A program made the position numbers and the translations under genes. Of a stretch of 64,000 nt of DNA, positions 25,334-37,900 are shown one piece after another (position 1 is the first letter of the stretch; each line of letters starts with the position of its first letter). The notes under the pieces were generated by a model, which ran no database searches, had not been told where the DNA came from, and was given only the letters and a program-made list of their open reading frames with translations. The stretch spans positions 3,162,001-3,226,000 of the forward strand of contig CM022371.1 in the NCBI GenBank assembly GCA_011800155.1. The letters are read 5' to 3'. Origin of the DNA: Flammulina velutipes (Eukaryota > Basidiomycota > Agaricomycetes > Agaricales > Physalacriaceae).

Positions 25334-28300
25334 TCATAAAGCTGGGCCCGAGCCAGCTGCGGGGAACGACTGCCGTGAAGGTCCCGGCGAGGAGGAATTT
25401 GCGCTGCGCAAGCCAGGCGCAGATGCAGTGGACAGTTTCTGTGATCGCGCCGGCGAGACCTGCGGCTTCCTGACAACAACGAAAGACCGTCCTGGTTTCG
25501 GATCCAAGGGGGCTTCCTCCTCAGGTGCTGCTATACTTGGTGGAGACGAGGTCCCCTCACTGGTGTGAGGTCGGTTTCTCCGAATGTGATACCAAGGCTT
25601 CTTCTTTGGCGTATCATTGTCCGAACCATCATCGTGAGCACTGTTTCTGTTGAACGCAGTGGGAGGTGGTGTTGCATCTCGTCGAGTAGGGCGCATTGCA
25701 GCTCCTGTAGGCGAGTACGATGAAGGACCGGCGAGTATACCACCTGCGTCCTCTATGATGGCTGTTTGGGACTTTGTACGAATATGGAAGGGAGGAAGAG
25801 CACCGGGTGGTAATGACGAGTCGTCGGAGGCTTGTTGTTGGTGGCGGACGGCATTGATTGCTGATACAGAAGGCGTGTCGTCCTCTTCGTCATCCGGACG
25901 CCTCAGCGAGCCGGCGCTGGCGTTGTATTGCGATGTATGTTGTGCGATGGAGGGGAATGTCTGTGTTGACCCGGCTTTGATAGCATATGGTGTGTCTATA
26001 TGGGCGCGCCCACCACCAACTCGGGAAAAGCCAGACGCCGGTTTAGAGCTCACAGGCGAGGGTTGTTCCACTGGCACATAACCTCTGGATCCCTTCGTCT
26101 GGAATGGTTGCCAAGCTCCCATGATATAGCCGTTTTCGTCATCACTTTCCTCGCGGTATGGACGAAGGGCATGTTCAGGCTTCAATACAGAAGGCGGTGG
26201 TCCTGAGTGTACCGAACCCTTCCCAGTTCCAGGACGTACTGGAGAGCCCAATGATTGCATGTACGACGAGGCATCAGAGAGCCGTTTGTTGGCTTCAGTT
26301 TTCCTATAGCTGTTGATACTTTCCTTGCCTTTGGATGACTTGCTTTGGGCATTGCGGTGCCGGCGACGTTTTCGGGAACCTCCACAGCAGCCCGCGAGCC
26401 CACAAGCTCCAATAAGCCCACTGTCCACAACGTGTCGGCTCTGGTCGAAGCTCACTAGTCCAAATATGCGTACGATGGCTTCGAGCAGCTTCACAATGAG
26501 CATGAAAACTAGGGCCAGATAGACGAGGGCTAGTATAACGAGGACCCCGTAGGCAACCCATCCACCAGCTCCTGCTCCGATATCGATCTAGAATCGAAAA
26601 TTAGCGTGACACCAACGTACTTTGAAAAGTAAAACATACCGCAGGAGTCAAAATGAGCATTAAGACTGCGATGACTATTCTAGCCACGCAGAACAAGAAG
26701 CTGATGAGTCCCATACTAGCGCCGATCCCCCAAGGGAGCCAGATACTGGTCACCAGCGCAGATATCACCTCGATGACAAGTACGACAATCGCCTGGGCCG
26801 TGCCACTCTTCTGACCGGCCCCAATGGTAACCCCAAAGGCAACATTGGTTGCGAAGAAGAGCGAGGCAAACATTTGAGAACCATGCCGATAATGGTTATA
26901 TAGAGGACCAAGACCTAGTAGAGTCCTCGTCTCGTCATATAATTTGCTGGTGGTGGTCAACCGAACGCGGAGGACCAGGAAGGCAGGGATGAGGATCGAA
27001 AAGATGCTGAAGGAGAATCCAGCTAGAACGATAGAGGACATCGCCACCCGCGACTTGGGCAAAGTCATTTCGTAGACAGAAAAGATGGTGACGGGAAGGT
27101 GGAAGAGGATGAGAATTCGTACAAGGTTTCCATGCAGGACGCTGCCGTGGAACGAACTCATACTACTTCGGAATCTCCACCATGGTTTGCGAGTTGTCAG
27201 CCCTCGATCCGCTGACCCCGACAGCCCGAATTTGGAAGACGCGCGCATAATGGGCGCCCCATCCCTGCCATTCTCGTCTGCTATCGCAGTGGGTAGAGTG
27301 GAACTGTCAAGCATGTCCTTGCTGCCGAAAGCTGGACTGCGTGTTCCTCCAAGTCGAGACATGCCTTGGGAACTGCCAACTACGCCAGCGAGGAAACTAA
27401 GCAAGCGGTCGATGATCCAAACTACAGTGGAGAGTGCAATAGCACTGCCGATGATGCCGAGGAAAAGAATTAGGCAGATGTGGAAAAGGTCCTCGGGCTG
27501 AACACCGACAGCGTATGCGAATGAAGTTATCCCGGTGGAGGCATTAGAGGGGAGGGTGAATAGAGTATTTGGAACCAAGGGGTCAAGATAGAGTGCAGAA
27601 GATGGATCGTTGAATTGGGATTCGAAATCTGAAGGAGCGTTGAAAGGGGGCGCGTATAGCGGATTCCAGTGGTGATCATCCGAACTAGGGATGAGTGTGA
27701 TGTCTAAACCAAGTGAGCATTGGCGTTGAGCTTATCAGGTGCAAGAAGACTTACTGTAAGATAGAGTGGCCCAAGACGTCTGGGTGAGCAGGGGATCTGG
27801 GGGCAATATGAGAGGTGCTTCTATAAAAGATGGGACAACACGAACAAATAAATTGAGGCCATTGGACCGCAATCATAGAGAGAGCGGAACACCATTGTGT
27901 GTGAAAGATAACATCGCGCATGGATGGGGTGCCTATGTGACGTTAGTGCAAGTTGTAAAAGTGGCGAGGAATCAAGCTCACTGAATCGAAGAAGGGCCGG
28001 TGAAGTCGCGAATCGCTCGCCGCTCATGGCACTAGCAAGGATAAATCCCGCGCTCTGTACTCTTTCCCACATCGTCTTGCCGGGCCGACTGATACCCCGA
28101 TTCCAGGCCGACACAATGCGTGCGCTACCAACGAAAAGCCAGTACGCAATCGCCAATGACACGGTGCCCCAAAATATAACATCCGCCACGCCGTACGGAT
28201 TATCGTGGGAGCCTGGATCCAGCGGGGTCGTTTCCACTTCAATGCACATGAGCTCTTCGCTGTAGGTGTCGACGGCTCGTAGCCGGGTGGTGAGCGTCGT

Positions 28301-28783
28301 TAATGCACGGTTCGAGCCCCAAGGAATCTGGGCCGAAAGTGCAAACGGACCCGCGGCGATGGGGCAGAATGCATCATCGTTGGTGTCGTTGGAGGAAAGT
28401 GCACTGTCCGGAGCGCGAATACTCCTGCATAGATACGAGCTGTTCGACCATGCGCTCAGAGTTAATATTGTTGTTGAAGTAAAGAGCGTAGCTTTCGAAG
28501 CCATGAGTTGCAGCGACAGATGAAAGACAACGGACTCACCGAGGTTGAGACTTGGATCTGTTCTTCCGACTATTTCCTGCGGCGACTCTGCCAATATTAC
28601 GAGGTCGAGGTAGTTGTTGAGCACATCATTGTGGAGTACTTGGGCGTAAACGTTGGAAACGGTGATTTTTTGTGAGATGTTGGCGCTCGAGTCGAAGCAG
28701 TCGGTGAAAGAAAGATTTGCAGGATTCCCAAAGACACTGGCGAAGAAAGCAAAAAGGATGAGAGTCCCCAGCATAGAACTCAT
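25334..28783 (-). CDS. TRP-like (Flc-family) membrane channel protein
   Basis: Fungal ML-like/TRP family: an N-terminal lumenal lipid-binding-like domain plus a multi-span channel-like domain; homologues act in ER/Golgi FAD or Ca2+ transport and cell-wall integrity. ATG at 28783 gives a signal peptide MSSMLGTLILFAFFASVFG. The lumenal part has paired Cys and ends SGERFATSPALLRF. Membrane spans include DLFHICLILFLGIIGSAIAL, LVRILILFHLPVTIFSVYEM, SSIVLAGFSFSIFSILIPAF, ASLFFATNVAFGVTIGAG and AYGVLVILALVYLALVFMLI. A cytosolic tail of about 300 aa is Ser/Pro-rich with basic patches, ending AGSGPAL (TGA 25336-25334). Introns near 26588-26640, 27703-27755, 27930-27990 and 28480-28550. An earlier in-frame start at 28792 is TTG and was not used. 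Confidence 0.88.
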
Positions 28784-28969
28784 CGTGGCCAACGATGCCC
28801 GTTACTGGTCAAGCGGCAACCCTGTTTTAGATTTCCACGCTACTTTGTTGGATTACGTCATTATCTAATTTCTTCGGCCTGATGGTTGTGGCGCAACGCG
28901 TTCGAGGTTGAAGTGTTGGTACATTGAATCAAAAAAAATGCAGTACACACAGTTACACGACTAGAGAAA

Positions 28970-30016
28970 TTAGGCGTAAGCCAACGTAGTCACAGCAGCG
29001 ACCGCGCCAACCACCATACCGCCCGCCGCACTCTTAAACCCGCTGCCTCTACCCGATTCCTTCTTCTCAACAAAGCTCTTCGCTCTCCCTTCAAGCGTTG
29101 TGTAGAACTTTTCCGTGTCCGCTGGATCCTGCCCTACGACCAGCATCTGCTCTTGCTCGTCCGTCTCGATAGACGCGATGCGGCGCGTGTGCAGTCCGTG
29201 ACTCAGTGCTTCCCTTTCGATCGCCGTGATATCCTCCTTGGGGAGAAGGAACGCTGTGGTGCGCTGGTAGCGCGTGCTGAGCGTCTCGATGAAGCTCGAG
29301 CGCTGCACAGACGACATCGAGGGAGCTCGCGCGAGTGGCTTGGGCGTAAACACAGGTTGCGCTTTAGGTGTGGGAGGTTCAATGATAGAACTCGCAGCCG
29401 ACGACGTGGAAATCTCGGATGGTTCGATATAAGTTACGATGGGAGGAGGCAACGAACTCGTGGAGGTCGTAGATGCGAAGCTAGAATCGGGAGTGGGAGC
29501 AATGAGCGTTCCAGGCATGAGCGTTTTAGCCTGGCTCTTCCTGGGCTTCTTGGGCGTCGACATGGCAGCACCAACTGCCTCCTGCCAATGGACAATCTTC
29601 TTCACCTTGGGTTTGTCGTCGTCTTCCTGGTCCGTGTCGTAATCGTTGGGATTGGTGAGGATATTCATGATCTCCGATGAGGAGGTTGAGATAGACGCGA
29701 GGCTTTCAGAGGGCACGAGGGGTTGGTGAGATTGACGCCGCCTTTGTCGAAGTGCAGCCGGGGTATCCTCGAGTTTCCAGTCGGGTTCGTGAGTCTTCGA
29801 CTCGGGCTTTCTGGGCGATCCATTCAACTTGACGGAAGACATTGCTGAGGATAAGACGTCGTTCTCAGTATTTGGGCAACCTGAGCGAGGATGGCCCTGT
29901 CTTGGGAGTCCACACTGTTTGCAACAAGGCGGCTTCCGGGTGGGAGTAGCGAGCGGGGTGGTATCACGAGAAGACATCTTGGGCTTGGGAGAGTTTGAAG
30001 CTCTGGTCGTTGGCAT
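28970..30016 (-). CDS. Ser/Thr/Pro-rich hypothetical protein with Cys/His motif
   Basis: Single-exon ORF of 348 aa from ATG at 30016. I do not recognise a named family. Visible: an N-terminal basic region, a compact Cys/His cluster CCKQCGLPRQGHPRSGCPN that could bind zinc, a long low-complexity middle (Ser, Pro, Thr) interrupted by KKIVHWQEAVGAAM, a more ordered segment RYQRTTAFLLPKEDITAIER, and a C-terminal Gly/Ala hydrophobic stretch (GGMVVGAVAAVTTLAYA) that could be a tail anchor. Such proteins are widespread in basidiomycetes. Function unknown. Confidence 0.65.
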   Translation of the reverse strand: MPTTRASNSPKPKMSSRDTTPLATPTRKPPCCKQCGLPRQGHPRSGCPNTENDVLSSAMSSVKLNGSPRKPESKTHEPDWKLEDTPAALRQRRRQSHQPLVPSESLASISTSSSEIMNILTNPNDYDTDQEDDDKPKVKKIVHWQEAVGAAMSTPKKPRKSQAKTLMPGTLIAPTPDSSFASTTSTSSLPPPIVTYIEPSEISTSSAASSIIEPPTPKAQPVFTPKPLARAPSMSSVQRSSFIETLSTRYQRTTAFLLPKEDITAIEREALSHGLHTRRIASIETDEQEQMLVVGQDPADTEKFYTTLEGRAKSFVEKKESGRGSGFKSAAGGMVVGAVAAVTTLAYA

Positions 30017-30200
30017 GATGAGACAAGTGCAGCTCGCGTATAAATTGCCTATGAGTATAAATACCCTTTGTTAGTCAGAGTTACAAAGGGAAAGACCTAC
30101 AATTTGAACAAGAGACAACCCAAAGGAGAACAAAGTGGTGGCAAGAGGCTAAGTTTATACTGATGCGATTGCGTGACACGCGAATTGTTACAATTTGGGT

Positions 30201-31502
30201 TTACATAGAATCTAATGGCAGGCAGCTACAATTTGGATCTTGCAATCCCTTTTCCCTCTTCAACGACGTCGTTCACAAGGGTCCCGACGCCCCCACCAAC
30301 CCATACCGAAATATCATCACCATGCTTGATATACAACGGAGGGCTCTTGACAAACCCGACTCCCTTTGGCGTTCCTGTAAGGATGATAGTGCCCGGCTCC
30401 AACGTAGTCCCTTGCGAAAGGAAGGCGATTGTCTGCCTGACGGTGAAGATTTGATCCCTGTTGAACCTTGAACGACCATTCTACAGACAAGGAGCTGATG
30501 AAGCCTACGCAGTGGTTCCATCTTGAAGGACCGAGCCATTGAGAGTGCATTTCAACGCGACCTTTTGAGGATCCGGGATGCTTGACGCGGCGACGAGACA
30601 TGGACCGAGCGGGTTCGTATTGTCTGGGAAAAGTTGAGGTAAGAATACAAGTCTCAACCGACATTGAAGAAACTTGCCAAAGCTCTTTGAGAATCCCCAC
30701 TGTGAGACAGCCAGCTGATGCTTTCGGAAAGATATCTAAGGCTGTCTGAACATAGTCCCATATAGATATAGCAATTTGGCACGTACATCATTAGCACCAG
30801 TATACGCTAGGACGTAGTCCAAAGCATCTGCTTCTGATACGTCCCGGGCCACTTTGCCTATCACGATAACGAGTTCGACTTCGTAGTCAGCTAGGTTCTC
30901 TTTTGGTGGTTGCGCGACACGGGGAATGATGATAGGTGCAAGAGGACCGATTAGAGATGTAACGGGCTTGTAGAAAAGGATTGGGAATCTGGTAGTAAAT
31001 GATGAGTTCTTCGTCGAGTGGAAGAATATCACTAGATAACATACTTTGGCGCTGTCATATTGGCTTCCGCCTACAAACAGTATCAGTATCAAGCAGTATG
31101 TACAAGCTAGTACTCACAGCATGGTCGGAATAGTTCAGTCCTAAGCATCTCACCACTTTGATTTCTTCACCAGAAAGCGGCGTGAGAAGTTGCTTCACTG
31201 TGAGGACGCGCTTGGACACCTGAGATGAAGGGTCCAGTGCTGAGCCAACAATTTCGTAGGCTTGGATAGGTTTGCCTTCTGCTACGGCTAGTCCGACTGG
31301 GCGAAATGAATATTCAGGTGGAACCACAGCAAGGATCGAATCATACCATCAAGCTGAGAGTCAACGGGTTCTCCTATATGGATGCGAGACGTCTCTGCTG
31401 CGACGAAGCGAATCAAACGAGTCCATTGCTATGTAATCGTTTTTAGCACAATTGCGATAGTTGAAAAGTAGGTATCGAACGCACAGTACGGATGGGCGCC
31501 AT
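30201..31502 (-). CDS. Fumarylacetoacetate hydrolase (FAH) family protein
   Basis: Metal-dependent C-C hydrolase/decarboxylase fold (FAHD1/2-like: acylpyruvase or oxaloacetate decarboxylase; exact reaction unknown). First coding exon 18 nt (MAPIRT, start 31502), then QWTRLIRFVAAETSRIHIGE. Core: CLGLNYSDHA, FPILFYKPVTSLIGPLAPI, ADYEVELVIVIGKVARDVSE with the metal-binding Glu pair, DALDYVLAYTGANDI, GPCLVAASSIPDPQ, then TIAFLSQGTTLEPGTIILTG and TPKGVGFVKSPP, and a glycine-rich end WVGGVGTLVNDV. Stop TAA 30203-30201. A TATA box lies 71-78 bp upstream of the ATG. Five or so short introns. Family firm; substrate unknown. Confidence 0.9.
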
Positions 31503-31876
31503 AATAGTCGGTCTTAGTAGATAAAATCAAAGAGCAACCAAGGGGATTGACAAGCAGTACTCCGGAACGATAAATTTATAGGCGCCAGCATCGTGGGAGG
31601 AGGTCAGGTCATCGGACAACCGCAACGGCACAATGAAGGGCCGCCAACATAATGACGCCGGCATAAAGTAACTATCGTACTAACGCAGGCGAGGCAATGA
31701 ACGAGACGAAAGCAAAATAAGAATTGAGTGGAGAGTGGGGGAGTGCAACATGAGTAACCCAGATCGAATGAGGATGGAAAACACGTTGAGTGATCGGCGC
31801 CGACCAGTCGATGGTATGTACAAGACACGAGTGATAAATAGAGTATAATACACCAAGGTTCCAAGGGTGTTCATCC
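31503..31876. other. Intergenic between FAH-family gene and MGM101
   Basis: 374 bases carrying the FAH promoter with its TATA box and the MGM101 3' UTR. An open frame continues past the MGM101 end here but lies beyond its spliced stop; nothing else seen. Confidence 0.5.
31573..31580 (-). promoter_or_regulatory. TATA box of FAH-family gene
   Basis: TATAAATT on the minus strand, 71-78 bp upstream of the FAH-family ATG. Confidence 0.5.
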
Positions 31877-32810
31877 TTACTCTTGATAAGGATACGAGAA
31901 CTTGGGTTGGTCCTTGCGCCGCCATAGCTTCTTCCTTTAAAGGTAAAGGGGTCAGCAAAAATAAAATAAAAAAGGCAGCAGTTAGGGAAACAGACTTTTT
32001 CTTGGTGGGAAGGTGCTCAGCAAATACTTCCACACAGTATTTGGACTTGAATTCACGAATGAAGCGAGGATCCCTGGAAAAGTTTGAGTAAAAAATCGGA
32101 TGGAGGGCTGATGACCGACCAAAGTTCACTCGCTATTCCAAGGTCCTTGCAGCAGCGCATGAGGGCGTTGCTCTTGCAAGCCTCAGTCGCTGTTGGAACA
32201 CCATTGGGGTCAAAGTACTCCTGTTCGCCGCGTGCGATGGCGACCAGTCTGTGAGATATGAGAAAAGAGAACGATGAGAAGACATTGGACGCGCCTTCCG
32301 TGACAAACGAGCGCGTATTCCCGGCTGACGATCTTGGGTCCAACATTAGTCTCAGTACGAGGAGCGAGACCCCAGCCTCCAGGACCGAACGCCTTGTTCA
32401 TGATACGACGGTACTTGATTTCAGGCAAGTATATCATGCCATCTATGAGAGATAAGTATGTCAAAACTGATATATATGAGACACAAACCAGGCTTCATCT
32501 CAATGTCGTTGGGATCCAGAGGACCTTGCAACACATTGGAGATTTCAGGAGAGAAAGCTTCAACAGAAAGACCAAAATAGCTCTTGGACCAATCTGTAGC
32601 CGTGGAATTGGTCTCAGGCGTAGAGACTTCTGCCGCTTCTTCACTTTTGGCAGCTGCTTCGGTTCCATTGCCATTTGACGCGTATCGAACGAAGGCTTGT
32701 CCTCGGTTCAGTGCAGACGACCATTTAGGGAGAGCAGAGCGCGAACAGAGCGAAGACTGGCGTATAGACCGCGACTGTGCAGCAAGAAAGCTGCGAGCCA
32801 AACTGGTCAT
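31877..32810 (-). CDS. MGM101: Mitochondrial genome maintenance protein Mgm101
   Basis: Single-strand DNA annealing protein (Rad52-like) of mitochondrial nucleoids, needed for mtDNA recombination and repair. ATG at 32810 gives an Arg/Ser-rich presequence ([20 protein letters not shown]). Core: [117 protein letters not shown] and [10 protein letters not shown] last intron (donor GTCTGT, acceptor TTAAAG) joins this to [18 protein letters not shown] and TAA at 31879-31877, which matches the family C-terminus. Without this intron the frame runs on into an unrelated tail. Shares a 242-bp divergent promoter with CDC14. Confidence 0.94.
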
Positions 32811-33052
32811 GGTCACTGCCAGAGAAATATTGTTTCAAATGCGATTATTTTCCAAATTTAACGTGCGCTTATGTACTTAGAACCATCACGTGGCGCGTCG
32901 CGTTAATGGATTTGGCAAACAGGCGTCTACAACCTGCGGACCCAAATTTCGATTCCAACATTTGACCATCTCAGAAAACATATACGCCACATACTCAACT
33001 CGAATCAACATCAAAGACTACATTCGTTTACACTCCTCTTGCACTTTACACT
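32811..33052. promoter_or_regulatory. Bidirectional promoter MGM101/CDC14
   Basis: 242 bases between the two divergent start codons, so both promoters must lie here. No TATA box stands out. Confidence 0.5.
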
Positions 33053-34587
33053 ATGGACGACCATCTTACGACAATACGAACTTCTCTTCAGGAGACTCTC
33101 GACGAGGTGCGTGGCGGTGGGCACGAGGCAGACTGGCATTCATCAACCTTATTCTAGATTTTATCGTCTCGCACATCATCGACCGCCAGAACATATGCTT
33201 TGAAGCGCTTAGAGCGCCGCCTCACCGACTACGTTCAGCACGACACGGATTCAACTCGATTGGACGTGTTCCTCGCCCTCCAACACACTTTTGAATGTAA
33301 CAGTATGCTACCATCATCCTCTTTATTGAACGCTTTGCTTAACTGACCATAAGTACCATCTCGTCTTGTACCATGGATCGCCGAGGCTACCCAAAAACTG
33401 GAGGATCTTGTGGAGAGAGGCGAAGACCGTATGTCGCTTCTTTCCCTTTCAAGTCGGCACTCAAAGATATCCTAGGACACGCAGAATCCATTATCAAAAT
33501 TTCAGCCCAGCTCGTCATTGCCCTTTCATTGATACAAGGCATAGGGATGCTCCATCCTCCGAGTAAGGAGTTCCTTGGACGAAAATTCTCTCTTGAGGTA
33601 GGACTTCCACCGAATTCCTCACAAAAAATATATCTAATGCTTCCTAGATTATGATAGATCTTCTGCTGGTGTCACGATATCTACCGGGAACAGACCTAGG
33701 TGTCGGCAAAGTCGCAGAAGAACTTCCGCTTACCTCAATCGTTCTGGACGCACTTTTGTGTGTTCTCGTTGACTCACCTACCGCATTACGAGTTTTCGAA
33801 GACTCGAACGGTGTACAGGCCGTTGTCAAGATCTTAAAGAGGGCTGGTACACCTCGTGAGGTCAGGTATGTAACAAGTCATGTCTATGTCGTATTGGTCC
33901 TCACCCACTCTAAACAGAATGAAGTGTTTGGAGTTCCTATACTTCTACCTGCTGGACGAGACTCCCATCACTCCATCCGTTGAATCATACTCCAGGGAAT
34001 CGACTCCCCGCCTCCCATCCATCCTGATACCTACGCAAAGTGTCCCTTCCACTCCCATGCGCGCGCCATCGAAGAAACCATACTTGAATGGTGCGCCGCA
34101 TCACCCAACATCACGCCAAGGATCATCTTCCAGCACCTCTACCACATCGACTCTCTTCTCCAATAACCGAGTATCACCTCGCTCCGCGTCCTCTAGCTCT
34201 ACATCGAGCAATTCATCGGGCTCCACCGCCCCTTCGTCAGTAGAATCATCACCCAAGAAAAGTGGCTACACTGGTCTTCCAAATTCCCCGCCTACCTCTC
34301 CTCGTTCAACATCGCAGTCCCAACCCCGAACAGCGCTACGCATGCTGAGAAAGGAAGTCGAATTTGTACCGCAGAGCCCCCAGAAGGTCAGTACTGGCAG
34401 GAGTAATTCGAGAAACGTACCATCCAAATTGGGCGCTGCTTTCGAACTTGAATCTCCCAAAGCGAGCGTACAGCCGAAGACGAGGACTATTGAGGAAAAG
34501 AAGGAGATTCTGGGGACTATGTTGGGGAATGTGGACGCACTCGTGGAGGGTGTAAGGAAGGCAGGGATCTGGGGGCTCGCTAACTAG
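33053..34587 (+). CDS. CDC14: Cell division control protein 14, SIN component
   Basis: Homologue of S. pombe Cdc14, a partner of Sid1 kinase in the septation initiation network (not the budding-yeast phosphatase of the same name). Starts MDDHLTTIRTSLQETLDE at 33053. Conserved body: LKRLERRLTDYVQHDTDSTR, LDVFLALQHTFECN, WIAEATQKLEDLVERGED, LIQGIGMLHPPSKEFLGRKF, MIDLLLVSRYL, LPLTSIVLDALLCVLVDSPT, ALRVFEDSNGVQAVVKILKR and MKCLEFLYFYLLDE, an ARM-like helical fold. The C-terminal third is Ser/Pro-rich with KKEILGTMLGNVDALVEGVR at the end. Introns of about 50-60 nt near 33105-33155, 33303-33353, 33598-33648 and 33868-33918. Confidence 0.9.
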
Positions 34588-34904
34588 ATGATGCAGCTCC
34601 AATTCTGTGATGATACTGTACTCTATTACCCCAGGATACCCTTGTCGCATCGCTATCTGTCTTTGTTTCTTATCTTATTATGTGGATATCTGTAATATAT
34701 GTAATGCACTTAACGACGCTTTCCACTCCTGCATCCAGACGAGCTCAAGAGATGTTCAGCCGTGCATTATGGATGTGTGGCGCTACGATCTCAGACGCGT
34801 AAAGTTTCTATACATAGAATAATATACAGTATTATACAAAATCTTAGCTACATTCTATCATATCCTAGCCATGGGTATAAATATGGGAGCCAAATCAAAT
34901 GCCC
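34588..34904. other. Convergent 3' flanks of CDC14 and coiled-coil gene
   Basis: 317 A/T-rich bases between two convergent stops; consistent with two 3' UTRs. No other feature seen. Confidence 0.5.
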
Positions 34905-37900
34905 TCAGTAGAAATCCTCCCGCCGCCGTTCCATGAGCGATGGCTCATCCCGCAAAGTCGGAGGACTGCTCCCAAACAACTCCGATCCGATATATGAAGG
35001 CTCGTTCCCCGCCCAATGAGATAATCCGGGTATAGCGATGAAATTGCCAAAAGTCTGATGAGACTGGCCTGAACTCTGTTCTTTCCCCTCACTGGCAGCA
35101 ACCGAAGATCCACCAGGAGATACTCCGTCATTATCAGAGGAGGACCCGGATACCACCACAGGTGGACCAAGCCTAAAGTTCTGCACCTTCCTACTCAACG
35201 CCTGCAGCACTGAACCACGACTTGGCCACCTGCTATCTGGGGCTCGACTGGGAGAGCCTACGGATTCGTTTGGTTCGGCCTGAGACATGAAGGTGGAGTG
35301 AATGGAAGAATCTGATAGGCCACGCCGCTTCAGCGTATGCTCCCTCAGAGGTCCAAGATAATCCGGCTCTTCAGAATCTTGATCCACTCGCGACAAGGCT
35401 GAATTTTCTACGTCAACGATCGCATCAACATTTCTCGACATCCGTTGTGCGCTCATCGTGTGCGTTCTGCGGGGAGTTGGTGGTGACGCGACGTTGAGAA
35501 TAGTAGACTGTACCCTCCGAGGCTCTTTAGGTAATACGACCCATGGATCCGGCGTACTGCTGCGAGGCGCACCTGCGAATATCCCCATGACACTCTGGCC
35601 GGTTGTGCTGCTTTGTTGTGCAGAAAGTCCGGGTCGCGAAGGATGTGGTGAGGCTGTACTCGTTACGGCTCGTCCAACACCAGAACCAGAGAATTCGACA
35701 TTGACAGTCGTAGCAGACGCAGAGAGTGCGGGGCTCAGCTTTGGCACAAATCGTGGAGGACGTGTAGGCCCTTTCCCACTGAGGGATCGTGTCAATGCGG
35801 CAGCTCCCCGTTCGCCACTTGCAACAGCTTCGGGGCGAGCGCCGGTGGCTCCGAAGAGCTTCGAGATAGGTGCCATCCAGCCAGCAACGTTATCCCCGCC
35901 CCCAGTGTTTCGCGCCTTGGCTGCGTCTGCTTCTGCCTTCGCAGGATCCATAGCCCACTCGCGGACCTTCGGCGCCACTGAAGGATCCAGAACCACTTCG
36001 TTCAGCGTAACTCGCATCTGTCCCAACTCCGTGAACATATCGCGGAATAGCTTGAACAAAGTGCGTAGATCCCTTCGATTGCAGGTAGTGACCATCTTGT
36101 CGTCCTCCAAGAGAGCTCTGAAATGGAGGCGTAGGTTGGATGCTTCGGTAATAATGTTGTTTACTGTTGTTCGTGACAGATGTCCAACATCAGCACCGTG
36201 TAGATGTTGTCTCTTTAGACGGTTGGTCAATGTAAGGGCGTCGGCCTGGCTTATCCGATTGAGAAGCAGAGCGACGCGCTCTATCAGCTGGGCCATATTT
36301 GATGTAGATTCCGAGTAAGATGAGGAGTCTGAACGAGGATCAAGAGGCGACGAGGAGAACATGGGATTCCGATCTCTTTCGATTGGCAGGGGATCTGTTT
36401 GTATGCCACGAGAACGGCTAAGCAGGAGAAGTGGCTTGTGCGACCTGGGTCTCTCGAATTCTGACGTGGCGTCGTCGTCATCTGGGTCGACTACATTAAT
36501 GTTGTAAGGCGTAGAAGTGTGTGCCGGTTGCGGGTGACTGAAAGAAGTCCACCTCGAGTCGGAATCGGCAGGTGAAAGTGGTCGTACATGAGATTCTGGG
36601 GTGAGAAGATCCTAGAGTGATATTAGTACGTGTCCAAATGAAAGTAAATAGGGCACACATAGGGCCTTCGATTGTTCCTTTCCGTGCTAGAGGATCTTCC
36701 AGACTAATGACGAAGGTCAGAGAAGCACTGCATCAGCAAATTCACAATTACCATATGTTCCCTCAAGATAGAAGAGGTCATACTGCCCGAATGAAAGTGA
36801 TGTTGATAGGTAGGCGTTCGCGGAGTGCCAGCTATAAACGCGCATTAGCACAGAAGCAGATTTTGATAAATGTCTCAGTCTCACCACTCGAACGCGGAGC
36901 ATTGGCTCTATGTTCCTCTACCTCTTCTTGTAATGCGAGAATTTCCTCCCTCGATTCGGCGAGAAAATGCTGTAGCTCCGCGCTATCCCTCTTCAAAACC
37001 TCGTTGTCTTCCATCAACGATTCAAGAACTTTCGTAAGCTCGGTTTGTTCAGATGCGACAGAAGGACTGAGTGACCGTTGCAAAACTTGCAACTGAGACC
37101 GAGCATCTTGTAGTATGGATTCCGACGACTCTAGGCGATGCATTCGCTTGTCTTGAAGGTCATCGTGTAGACGACGAACGTCAGCCTGGAGGCGTGCTGG
37201 AATACAGTGAGTAAGACAGAGTGGCGCGTTGAGTATGCACACACATGTTTTATCCTTCAGTGCTGCGAATCGAGATTCTGCGAGGCGTGCTCGGTGGGAT
37301 TCAAAGTCACGCTCCTGCTGCATGTCGTCTCGCTCTTTCAGTGCAGCAGACATGCGTGCCTCCCAACCAATGGACTTTGCATGGTGAGCCGTAAGTCTTG
37401 TCACAGTGGTCTTGGCTTCGTGTAGTTCTTGGAGAATGGTGTTGCTAGATACTTCCGTGACCTCGTTATTGACGAGTGCTTGTGTGAGACGCTATGTCGA
37501 TCTTCAGATTGATATCCTCGGAATATCAATTGTATCTACGCACCTTTTCCAATGCATCCCTTTCACGTTGCAGTTCGTGTATCCTTCTTTCGAGATTCTC
37601 CTGTATGGCCTGGACATCGTCGTATTCCAATGGTTCGCTCCTCTGACGACGTTTCTAAGTATATAAGAAAGCATCCTCACAACGAAACTATGCTACTCAC
37701 CCCTTGTCGTCGCACATAGGTTTCGTGGCGTTGCAATAGCGCCTGCCCCACCTCTTTCCGAACGTCAGACATTGGCCAAGTGTGAAGAGGACAACGTACC
37801 GGCACTGAGAATCAATCGGCTTTCCAGCCTCGACTTCATATTCAACCAGGAAGCCATGTTCTCGCAGTCGTTCTCTCCACAGCAGCATGTCAAAAGGGAT

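Noticed and set aside
28784..28792. Earlier start for the TRP-like gene
   Set aside because: It is TTG; the next ATG at 28783 begins a clear signal peptide.
31620..31876. Extended minus-strand frame past the MGM101 end
   Set aside because: Intron read-through into the 3' UTR; hydrophobic nonsense sequence.
32811..32816. Earlier start for MGM101
   Set aside because: It is GTG; the ATG at 32810 begins the presequence.
35458..36318. 286-aa plus-strand ORF
   Set aside because: Antisense shadow of the coiled-coil protein exon, low-complexity and without any family match.
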